Shown here piece after piece: positions 38,001 to 48,814 of a stretch of 64,000 nucleotides of DNA. Every line of letters starts with the position of its first letter. The stretch's first letter is position 1. Below the pieces are notes generated by a model that saw nothing but the letters and a program-made list of their open reading frames with translations, was not told where the DNA came from and searched no databases. A program made the position numbers and the translations under genes. The DNA is from Phylloscopus collybita (taxonomy: Eukaryota > Chordata > Aves > Passeriformes > Phylloscopidae), in NCBI GenBank assembly GCA_027886175.1, contig JAJNNQ010000137.1:38674001-38738000 (forward strand), given 5' to 3'.

Positions 38001-40460
38001 CTTATCCCACTTAGGCAATTTGTCTTCATGCCTGGATGTGGCAACTTGACATTTTCTCTCGTGCATACAGTGAACAACCCTTGCTATGAGGACAAGCAAC
38101 CAGTTCACCCCCATGTTACAGTAATGCTACTTTTCAAACTAGCAGCTGTGTGTTACTTGAGGAAAGCCCAGTAGATGGCCCTTCCCCAGAGAATGAGCCT
38201 ATCCAATTCAAAGCACTGTGTGATGCCTTTGAAATATAATTGCTAAATGGCACCCATTTATTCCAGTAGAGCTGTAGGATACACAGGTAGAATTTTTAGC
38301 TGTTTAATTAAAGATGCATATCTGAGGTAACCTAGCTAAAGGCATTTGCCTAATTAATTCCCTGTAGTTCACCATTCTGTCAGTTGCTGACGATTAGTAA
38401 ACATTTGGTTTCTTTAAGCCTTATTTCTCTATGTGAATGTTTTAGTTATTTATAGTTCAGGAAGAAAAGATCAATTAATTTCCATGTCTTTAGCCATACT
38501 TTCCAGGTTATAGTGCGGCTTGGATGTTGTGCATCCACAACATGGTTATGTGAAATTTTGAATTTTCTCCCACTGTGATGTTTTAGCTGCTGGCTATGAG
38601 AATCAAAAAAAAATCTACCATTTTTCCCATAAAAAGGAGTTAAATTCTGTAATTCTGTGGTATTCTGCAAGTGACAAACTTGTGGGTTTATTTTTTAAAT
38701 TTACAAGTATGTTTTTAAAAGTCTGTTTTTGGTAGGGCATGTTTGGAGTCTCCTGAAACTGCAATACATAAAAGGGAGTGAATGATGGTCTTTAATAGAA
38801 GTGGGAATAATGTGTAATAGCCCTGTATCAAAAGTCACTATGTAAATCAGATGTATTCTGGACTGTATATAATTATCCCAGTTTCAGTGGGGATAACAGG
38901 CAGCTGTGAAAATGATTAATTCTTATTGTCTGTGCTGTTATTTTCCATTCCAGAGTAAAAGTTATATTCACTCTTTAGACCTAAATTAATATTTGATGTC
39001 AAAGTTTGAGGAACAAAGAAAGGGCTTTGGGGGGGAAGCGGTGAAGTTTGTATGTTTAGTGGAGAGCTGCACTAAAAAAAGATATTTTGGTTAGTGCTGG
39101 TTCCCATGGTTACTTGCAAACAATTGCGCAGTTTTTAAAACACAAAACTTTTTGCAGTCTTACTTCCAGACAGATAACTGCCCAGCAGTTAGTTAGAATT
39201 AGCTCTATAACAAGTAAATTTTTCAGCCTTTGAAGTTCATCTTAGCTTACATGTGTTACACCTCTACATACTGCATTTGTACTGACTTCACCAAGGTTAG
39301 ATTTCCAGGTTAGGAATTCTGTTTGTCTTGAATAATCTTAATCTTGAATAATACCAGGTCGATATCATAGTTTGTTATTACCTCCACAGTTTTTACAGTA
39401 GGCTATGGAGGTCTTTAAAGAAAAGTTATTCTTTTCTAAAACAGCATTTATTCTACATTTAAGAGTTCTGGTCTTTTCTCTTAGGGCTTTATTTTTTATT
39501 GTGTACCTAATTTTATTAAAAGCATTCCATTCCAGGAAACCACAGTGATGAAAATGCATCTTTCCGTGAATCTTGGTCATAAGAGACCACTGTTCTGTTG
39601 CACTTCATTAATAACAAATAAAAGTTTATCTTATTAATAATAGTAGCAATGTGGTTATTATATTTGTAATATCACATTAACATGGTGTGAAAAATAAACA
39701 GACTAGGCTGACATGCCCAGATTTTTCTAAATTAACAAACACGCTGCCAGTTTTGCCTTCCTAAGTCCCCCACATTGCCTGTCTTGGAACTGCAGAATTT
39801 GTGTCATTGCAGAATTAGGAAAGAACAGCAGATAGATTAGAACTCACACTGATTACAATTCTGAAGTTCTGTAGTGAAAAGTGTATGAAGAATTTTCAGA
39901 TGATTCTTGCTGTTTAGATATGTGTGAAATCTTTCCATGTTTGCAACATTATTTTTATGATTTGTCTGAAATTGGCATAACAAGAGATGTCATCTCACAT
40001 CAGCTGCACTGGTTTCCTGTTTGGTCTTTCTTGTCATTTTCCTACGAAATTTTTTGGTATTGGAACAATAAATCACAGATTTTGTAATTAATATGTGATA
40101 ACATAGTCTATTTGACCTTCTAGTATCATTTTATTTCTAGAGTATAAGCACTCAATTTCTAATTAGATTAGCTATTCTCTTCCAGCTTAACAAAGAGATC
40201 TGGATATACAGTAATTGATTGCATAGTACTTTGATTATTTTATTTTCTGTTTCAAAGTCTTAGCATCTTAGTTTCTCATTACCATGAGTTGTGATGATGT
40301 TTTTAGGATGATGATAAACCATTAAACAATAAGGATGGGAAAATACTACTTGGTCACAATACTGGTTCCTCATTTCCCACACTGAGAGGGAGGCTGTTAT
40401 CCTATCAGCAGGTGTCTGGCAGAGGAAGCAAGAGAAACATTTTGATTGACTCCGAAGCCT
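35013..40460. other. Unique non-coding DNA with a local CpG cluster
   Basis: Eight CpG dinucleotides fall within 35171-35284, which is exceptional for this CpG-poor window. No open frame, TATA-like word or exon was recognised in that cluster. The rest of the interval is ordinary AT-rich sequence with chance frames of up to 116 codons (36062-36412). Confidence 0.5.
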
Positions 40461-40720
40461 TAGAATCACATAATCATTCATTTGGAAGGAACCTTGAGAG
40501 CTCTTCTAGCCAGGCTTCTGCTCAAAGCAGGATCATCATTTCAGTTTAGACCAGATTGCTTGGCACTTTCTCCAGGAAAGTCTTGAAAGCCTCCAAGGAT
40601 GGAATTTCTGCAACCCTCTTGGGCAAATTGCTTATTTATTCTGCTGTGGAAATATTTTTTTTCTACATTTAGTTTCAACCTCCAGGTTTCAATTTATAAT
40701 TTTCTCTTGTTCTCCCACAG
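40461..40720 (-). mobile_element. CR1 LINE 3' fragment, older and diverged
   Basis: It begins TAGAATCACATAATCATTC and TTGGAAGGAACCTTGAGAG, then has CTGCTCAAAGCAGGATCA, CCAAGGATGGAATTTCTGC and AACCCTCTTGGGCAAATTGC. These are the avian CR1 tail words 'tgctcaaagcagggtca', 'ccaaggatggagactccac' and 'aacctctctgggcaacctg'. It ends near the TTTCAATTTATAATTTTCTC block. The orientation is minus. Substitutions are more frequent than in the copy at 33344, so this insertion is probably older. The plus-strand frame at 40599-40868 partly overlaps it and is not a gene. Confidence 0.88.
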
Positions 40721-43111
40721 AACACTTTATGTACAAATAAAAATCATTGTGATCCATAAATACAGCTTAATTAAATCAGTATTACATGCAATTGGAATAA
40801 CAAAACAGTTTGTCATGCCATGTTTTCACCTGAATTCGTATACAAAAAGTACAAATTGTAGTGTATAATGTATAAAATTAAAATCAGCTTTTAGGACAAA
40901 ATCCAGGAATCCTCTAATTTTAAAACTTTCAAGGATGGTATTTTAATACTAAATTTTCCATTCTTAATTTTCAAATCTCCTGTTTTAGGCCAGTTCTATC
41001 AAGGTCAGTACAATTTCACAAATTCATGCTTTTTCCATCTGCAGTGGAAGAGTTCTCTGACCAAATGTGCACAAACATTCTCTGAACGATGCCTCTTATG
41101 GCTTTTCAGAGCTGCTACTTTAAGAGGTCACATCTGGGCTGTATTAAGAAAAATATTTTTGGATTTGCTATGCAAGCAAAATGAAACTTCCTTATCACCA
41201 ATAGATCTTCCATCCTTTATCAGTCTGGAAAGCTTCTGGTTTGAAACTGAAGAAACAGATGTAAAACTTACCTGGATTTTAGTCATATTAATGATCTTGA
41301 AAGTTAATTATAGGCATTGCTATCCTGTCAGTTCTTCAAGAAGGGAATAGTAGGAGTGACCACACAGTTACGTAGCATGAATTTGAGGGGGGTGTGCCAT
41401 ATTTTCTTCACCAAAAGTCATCATTTGTTGTGCCTATTTGTTACTAGAAGTAGCTAGTTCCTTACTAAGTCTTAAATTCAAAAAGATGAATAAGGTAGCT
41501 TCCTAAAAAAAATTTTGCTCTCCCTATTCTGCCTTTAGTTTCCTATATCAGTGTGCTCCTCTTCACACCAAATTTTCACTAAGCAGTCTATTCCCTTTTA
41601 AGTGTTTACTTAAGGAGCTTACCCATTTGGACTTTTTTCAATCTTACTTCTATGCTCAGTGCTTTCTTCTGTCTTGGTTCCAGTTTCTTATTGCCCCTTC
41701 CCCCCTCCAGTCACATTTCAGCTCCAACATAAAATAGCAGCTAAGACATTTTGCCCCTGAAGATCTTAGGAGCTTCATTTGTCCTGAGCCTAAAAATTAA
41801 CTTGCAGAATTCCAGAGCACTCACTCAGAAAAATACTGGGGTGTGGAAGGTTGAAACTGCCAAATCCGGTTTGGGTGTATGAAATTACGCTACAGTGGAC
41901 AACGGGACCATACTCCAGAATCCTCTGTGTGTTGAATGACAACTTCCTGTCAAACTGAAGCTGAAATGAAATTGAGCTTGTCCCCTCCATTCCCTTGTAA
42001 AAGCTACTGCATGTTTAAAGCACAGACTTTGTTCAGCTAACTAGTTGTGCCCATGTAAGTGCTTAATATTCATTCTGTATTTAGTTTGTTGCTGTTTTTA
42101 CCCTGGAAACAAGAGTATTTCACTGTAGTTGGTTTCCCCTAGGTTTTTCAATGGAACGTAATTCCTGTCTTGCACGTATCAGGAAGGCCCAAGCAAGGTG
42201 GCAGCTCTCTTTTTCAAAATCGCAGACTAAAACCAGTTCAGTTTCAAAAGATTCATGAAGAAACACAGTATTTTTTGAATGAGTGTCTGTGATTTGTTAT
42301 GGAGCTGCTTGGATTGAAATTATACATGGACAAGTTAAGTGTTTACAGTGACCTAATGGGTTACAAATAAATACATTTTTAATGGCTTGAAAAACCTATC
42401 CATGTGTCAGAATAAATTATTATTATCCATGTGTCAGAATAAATTAAATAATAATCTGATGCAATGACTACTTCAGGTGAGAAAACACATGAAGCAGTAT
42501 CCAGAATAATCTGAAAACATGAGTTCAGTGTTGTCTAAAAATAGTGCAAGTGATATCTGTGCTGTCATAACTTACTTCATTGTGAATTAGTGTTATTCTT
42601 CATATTTGAGTAGCAGCAAAGTAGAATGGAAGGTTAGTGACTATATAATGAGTATGAAAAGGTCACCAGTACAGACAAGAAATTAATTTTTTTGCAAAAT
42701 ACGCTTTGTGTTGCTGGATTTTTAAATAATCCATCCAGAATTTCGCAAGAACATTAGAAGCAGGAGATGCTGGGCCTGGGTCTAACATAGCAGGCTGGAT
42801 TATCGTGTTCTACACCAGAGTTTTACAATTTCATTGTATTATGTTTCATTATTAATTTTGTATCCAACAAGTAGTGCAAGTACAACTCTGCTTTTAACAT
42901 AGGAAGCAAAATACATTTTCAGTCCTGTACAAAAAATCTAAAAAAAGTTTTCATATACCTACACTTGGAAAAAGATTAAATTTGAATTGTTGGTTGTGGT
43001 TGTCAACCAAATACAGTCTTCCTCCCATCAAGATACGTTTATATAAAATTATGGCTGAAGGGTTGGGGCAGGGAGGAGAGACAGAGGAGTTATTGCACTT
43101 TTATTTTTCTT
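40721..43111. other. Unique non-coding DNA, no gene seen
   Basis: Contains the 27-bp tandem duplication at 42397-42446 and otherwise nothing recognisable. Confidence 0.5.
42397..42446 (+). repeat. 27-bp tandem duplication
   Basis: The 23-base string beginning TATCCATGTGTCAG occurs at 42397-42419 and again, identical, at 42424-42446. The linker TTAT gives a 27-bp period. This is a simple slippage or unequal-exchange duplication, probably recent because the copies have not diverged. Confidence 0.95.
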
Positions 43112-43216
43112 CTATAAAAATATGTATGTTTATATTAAATTATGCATATGTGTATATATGCATGTATGTATCTTTTTATGTATGTGTGCTTATATGTATC
43201 TTTACATCAGTGTATA
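43112..43216. repeat. TGTATATG-rich simple repeat
   Basis: Degenerate alternation of TATG, TGTA and TATATG words over about 100 bp. It encodes an apparent Tyr/Val/Cys-rich peptide in the plus frame, which reflects composition only. Confidence 0.75.
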
Positions 43217-43415
43217 TTGATGTATACAGTTTATCTTAAAACTCCAAACTAGTAAATTACAGTCAGGCAATGGTGACAATACTGAAAGAAGTAGTTCTTC
43301 ATGTTTAACCACCACAAATCAGAGTTCAGAATGGAAATAATTGAATGTGAAAAACAGTCCAACAGAATTTTTATCTACTTTTCATACAATTTATTAAATC
43401 TCATCATAATGCAGT

Positions 43416-43834
43416 TGTCTTGGTTTTGACCAGGACTCAGTTAATTCTTTGGCAGGAGCTGGGAGGGAGTGTGGCTGGGGGGGTGTGACTTGGAGGTTGT
43501 TCTACACCACCTCACCTCATTGCCAGGGTGGGAGTAAGGGACTCTTGCTTCTGAGGAGAAGGGTGTTCTTTCTGGTGGGGGAAAATGTGATGGGGAAGAG
43601 CTGGTCATATTGTGAAGGGCTTTCTGTGTAGTTTCCTTGTGTTCCTACTTCTGTCATTAATATTGTTGCTGTTTCTAGCTTTCTTGTCTCATTGCTATGT
43701 CCAGTAAATTGTTCTTATCTCAACCCGTGATCTTTGTCTTTTGTGCTTCCAGTTGGAGGGGCAGGTGGGAGTGAGTGGCAGCGTGGTTTTTTTCATGGCT
43801 GCTAATATGGAGAATATTGTTCTATACCACAACA
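43416..43834 (+). mobile_element. Solo LTR of an avian ERVL-like endogenous retrovirus
   Basis: The element starts TGTCTTGGTTTTGACCAGGA and CAGTTAATTCTTTGGCAGGA, matching the 'TGTtttagtttggacaggat...agttaatttt' start of the common bird LTR. It carries CAGTAAATTGTTCTTATCTC then AACCC near the 3' side, the family's polyadenylation region. It closes GTGGGAGTGAGTGGCAGCG ... ACCACAACA. The flanks GCAGT (43411-43415) and GTAGT (43835-43839) form a 5-bp target duplication with one mismatch, the length used by ERVL-type integrases. At 419 bp it seems to lack part of U3. No internal retroviral sequence flanks it, so it is a solo LTR left by recombination and codes for nothing. Confidence 0.85.
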
Positions 43835-46800
43835 GTAGTATAATTTTAGATGCATTGTAGATAGCCACAGACATTGGCAGACTGAAAACTACAGGTTTTA
43901 AGTCAAACATTGGAAAATATAAATTGCTAGTAATGTGTAAGCCTTCCCATTGGCCTCAGCATATGCAATTTTAGTCACATGATCATACAATAAAGTAACT
44001 AAGGCAGAAGGTTCCAGAATAAAAGCAAAATGCAGAATGCTCAGGGAAGCAGCAGATGCTCATACTTGTTGTTTAGTGGGATATTCACATGTCCTGTTCA
44101 CATCTTTCTTTGAGGATGGGGTTTATCACTTTTTTTCTCTGGGCTTTTCTGTGACAACATTATTATCTAAAGGGTACTTGGATACTAAGAAACTTTCAGC
44201 ACCCATGTGAAAAGAGGAAAATGTTTTAGTTCCATTTTACAAAAGGGTCAGTAAGGGACATAATGCACAAGAAGCGTCCATTCATTTTGTGTGTCCAATT
44301 AGCACAAGACCTTTAACATCTTGATTATTTCAGAATGCTACATTTTCGTAGCATAGAATGCTTTAAAAACCTCCTTTGGAGGGACTTAAAATTGAAAGGA
44401 GGCATGACACACTGTTAGCAGATTCCATAGTTATTTGTGGAAAGCGAAAAAGTGCTGAGAAACAGTTCAAAGCCAGATACTAGTGGAGGAGCACTTCTCT
44501 GTAACATTGCTTCTATTTCCACTGCTGCTGTTCTCTGGATTTCTTCCACCTATAATGGTTCATGTCTTGACACACAGAGTCTTCTGTGAATTCTTCACAC
44601 TAGCTTTCCAAATGCTTGTGTGTTCCTTTCTATACTTTATCTGTCTGCTCCTTGATGCTTCTGTCCCAAGTCACTTCCTGCCCTCTGTTTGTTTCTTCAT
44701 TCTGTTTTCTGGCTCACATTCCTCCTTTGGCTATTGGGCTGGCCTCTCGTTTCCATCCCTTCTTCCTATCCAGTCTCCTTGTCCAATGTTGGTCCCAGGA
44801 CATACAGACCTATACATGTTGATGAGCCATCCCCAAGGAAGATGACTCATGTATTCATCTGTTCCTTCCTCTGTGACTGACAGCCAGTCAAGTCTGTGTC
44901 ATTCTTTTCCATGTTGTCTGGTTACCTGTAACGCTTCATAAGAAAAGGTGCATCTTTTATTCTGAAATTCTGTATGTAGCACTATCCCTACATTTCCTCC
45001 TGCTCTGCAGTATTAATGCTTGGTTCTTCCAGTTCTGAGCTGGAACAAGTTGGTTGCAGATGGAAATTGGGTTGATAGGGATGTAGCTGCTGATACTTTA
45101 CTGCAAACAGACGAACCAAGGAGTTCTTTTTTCTACAGGCATGTTGATTTAGACACTTCACAGAAATCAACACATTTCTGCTGCTAGGCTGAACCTTCTG
45201 CCAGACTGGAAATAGGGGGGAAAGTAAAACTTCTTGAGAGATTAATGAGATTTCTTTTTTTCTCAAAATGTCTTTGTCCCCTAGTATTATATTTTTAATC
45301 AATTTGAAGAAGATACCCAGTGTGTGAATTTCAACAGTTTTGGCACAGTAAAGAGATTCAGAAAATAATCAGAACTATTGACAGCTCATAAGAATGGGTG
45401 TGAGGTTTTTGCCTATCACATAGTGTTAAAATTCGTTTCATGTATATTGCTTCATATGACAAAACTCATAAACTGTAGATTGAAGATAGATATCTTCTAC
45501 ACTAAACTGCTGAATTTACTTCTTAAAATTGGTATATAAATCATACTTATTCAGCTGGAGGACAAAGCAAGAAAAAATTCGATTATAGGGTATAACAGAG
45601 GATTGTGTTGAGGTTTAAGTGACTGCCCTGAAAGCATAATGAAGTATTTTTGGACTGTCAATAAGTCACCCTTTACTTCTGTTGAAGAAGTTTAACCTTT
45701 TTTTAATAAACTCAATATTGTGCCGTCTTCCTTTCTCAAGAAATGTAGTTAGTATGTGTTTACAGCAAGCTGTTTTGCTTTTTTGATTGTCAGAACCTTG
45801 GAAAATATCAAGGTCAAACATAGCAAATTAATTTTGCAAATTAATGCAAAAATGTATTTAATATACTGATAGATGATCTACTCAAATGTTCCTATTTTTA
45901 CACTTAGAATTTTTTAATTGTGAGAAGAGTGAATTTAATGAGCTGAAAACCATAGCTTAGTGTTACTAGTTGGAGTTGGAACACTTTGGTGATATGCAGG
46001 CTTGTTCACAGAAATCTGCCAATATGGTTCAGTCCAGAACTGAGAAAAAAGCACCAACCAAGCTAATATTTAACACTTCCAGTTCAGCTGGACTTCACAT
46101 CCAGCTCAAGAAACAGTGCTATTCGCTGAACATCATAGGAGTATTGAAGGAAATAAAGAGAGTAAGTGAAGAGTAATTTAATATAGTGACTAATGTAAAT
46201 AAGGCTGAAGTTAGAAAAAATGTTTTTTAAAGTTAGATTCCAGGTCTAACATCTTTCTCTAAGAAAAAAAAGCTATTTTTTCCTCTTTGTTCCCTAAATC
46301 TCCTCTTCAAAATTCACCATTCTGTAGAATAATGTTGTAGAAGACTTTTTCTCTCTTTGCCCCCTGTGCAATCCCACCCTACCCTCCCCTTCCCCACCAT
46401 GTTTTGATTAAGAATATGTGCTTTATTGAAGTATAAATGTTTGGTTACATGTCTGTGACTTCTTTCTCCTTTCCATATTTGAAGATACAAGTTAAATAAA
46501 ATGTATAGTTAATTATTTGGTGTCTCAAGAAAATCCTGTTAAGGTGTCTGTTTGTATAAAAATTGTAAATTTTGAGTCTGTGGCAGAACCAAGACATTTT
46601 CCTTCATTAATTTTTAAACATAAACTCACAATATTGGTTAGAAGGTTACATGCAATATGTTATCCTACAGTGGTAATTGCATTGAAGACCTGGACAGCAT
46701 AATGTCAAAGGAGTTATGTGAGCAAATGTAAACAGAAATGAGCCTGGGACTGATTTAGCAAAAATTATTTTTGCAATGTACTGACTTAAATCCTTCTATC

Positions 46801-48778
46801 AGTGCAAAGGCTGGATGTGGGATGGTGGGAAGTGAAAAAACTGTTGATCCGTGTATTACAGAGTGTTGCAAAGTTAGAAGAGACTCAATATCAGAGTTTG
46901 AACAAAGCTGACAACATTTTGCTCTATTTATTGTCCACTCCTGCTCTCTTCTGTACTCTAAATCCTGGGGAAGAAAAATTTAAGTGTTGTGAGCTCTTTG
47001 ACTTGTCAAAAGGATTGCAACAAATGGAAACCTACAATTTGCTGTGGTGATCTTAGGTTATCATTGGTTAATGGGCTCTGAAACCAAGGAAAAGAAACAG
47101 CTCCAAAAAAGTCCAAACAGTTAATTAGTGCAGCGCTTTCATTTTCACCTCATATTTTCTTTTAAACCCTACATCCTGTGTGCTGTATGTGATAGTGAAG
47201 CTGAGAAGGAGAACATTGTGAGAGCATCCTCATAATGAGTGTCTCAAAGTATGGATGGTCCCCAGCCAGCAGACAGAATGAGGCTGGGCTGTCAATCATG
47301 ATACAGTTTAAAGGTAAGAGACAGGATAGTTTCAGACAAGATGTAGAAAAAAGTCACTTAGGCACAGGTCAGATGTATTTTCCTTCTTCCCCAAGAAATA
47401 ATTCACAATTTCAGTTTCTGGGCACACTTTGTGGTCTCATTCCTGTCCTTCTCTCACTCTTGAGACTGACTTCTTGCATACAGCCTTTTGTGCCATTTCA
47501 GGAGGGGAAGCTGCACAAAAGAGATAATCTTATCCTGCCATGAACTTAAACAATTGTAGAGGAAACACCTAGTCAGTCTGTGCATCACTGTGGATGAATT
47601 TTAGCAATTTTAGCAAAGGTCTGTCTTAACAAGTACTGTGAGCCTTTGGTGTCTGTCATCAACCAATGTAGCCAGCAAAAATCTAGAAGTAATTCTTTTG
47701 GACTGCATCTGGCCACGGTTAAGTTGGATAGATCTGTTAGCTGGCTAGGTTTGTGGCTGTTGAAGTTGTGGAAGAAGCCTGGCCCTTCTTGACTTTCACA
47801 TACATCATTCTCATAATGCATATTTATTCCTGCCAATAGTTAGGACAATACTGCTGCCAAACTCAGTGCTTTGAGGTGCATGTAGTTTTGATTGTCAAAA
47901 CTAGATACATTCAACCTGCTGTCTGGATGCAGGAACGGTGTTCAGTATTTGCTGGGGCAGCAACAACAAAAAAATGCACTGGAAGCACCATCAAAGAAAA
48001 GTAAGAGCTTACTGGACATTAAAGTTGAATTTCAAGCTAACTGGTGGTAATTTTTTTTTTCAATGACATGTTTTTGGTCACCTAGGACTAATAAATTTCT
48101 TTTCTCTCCATTGTTATTTCATAATTTCAAACCTGAAATGTGAAGTATATTTATTAGAAACCAGCATGGTCGTTGCATTGAAGGGATGATGCTGATAGTG
48201 TAGCTGCTTATAAACTATTTGTGTGTTGCTTTGCTCAGAATTTGAGCAAGCTAGCCACTGAAGCAGAAAAAGCACAGCCAGTGTTGTCAAATATTATTGG
48301 TGCAATGTGCCTTTATATGTGCCTGGCTGAGCATCATCAAATGGCATTTGACGTGGTTCTTTCCCAAGGCCATAACTTGCTGCATGCAGCAGACTCTCAG
48401 TTAAATAATTTTTCTACTTTGTATTTATACACATGCATACATGCCTGTGTTTATAATCCATCGTGGTGATTTGCATGAATGTGTAAAATATTCCTCCACC
48501 TACCCTACTTAATTTTTTCATTTCATACTAATAAGCCACTTTGAAAAAATCGTTCGCAAAATAGTATTCTTGAGTTAAATAAGTCTCAATGCATCTAACT
48601 ATGATATACAGCAGTCACAAATATGTTTTCTGAAGTAGTAAAAACGGCCTAAAACTAGTGATTTAGCAGCTGTTAAATTATGCAAGTGTGGAAATTTTTT
48701 TCTCAATTACTTCTTGGATGAAAGCTTTTAGACCTGTAAGTTTTTTGTTTGGTTTGGGTTTCGTAGCGTTGTTTTGGT

Positions 48779-48779
<1 letters not shown>
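43835..48779. other. Unique non-coding DNA, no confident gene
   Basis: Pyrimidine-rich around 44490-44800, where a chance 120-codon frame occurs. Weak splice-bounded frames at 47235-47313 and 48239-48469 are listed as findings only. Confidence 0.45.

Positions 48780-48811
<32 letters not shown>
48780..48811. repeat. Poly(T) run, 32 bases
   Basis: Uninterrupted T32, the longest homopolymer in the window. Its length is probably variable and hard to sequence. The upstream flank is GT-rich (TTTTTTGTTTGGTTTGGG), which could make it the trailing A-tail of a minus-strand retroposed sequence, but no such sequence is recognisable next to it. Confidence 0.95.

Positions 48812-48814
<3 letters not shown>

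Noticed and set aside
40599..40868. 89-codon plus-strand frame
   Set aside because: It starts inside the antisense strand of the CR1 fragment and runs into unique AT-rich DNA.
44483..44845. 120-codon hydrophobic plus-strand frame
   Set aside because: The region is pyrimidine-rich, which yields Leu/Phe/Ser/Pro-rich open frames without coding. There are no splice sites, family motif or sensible topology.
48780..48811. T32 as the A-tail of a processed pseudogene on the minus strand
   Set aside because: The adjacent sequence on the expected side shows no gene-like open frame or target-site duplication.
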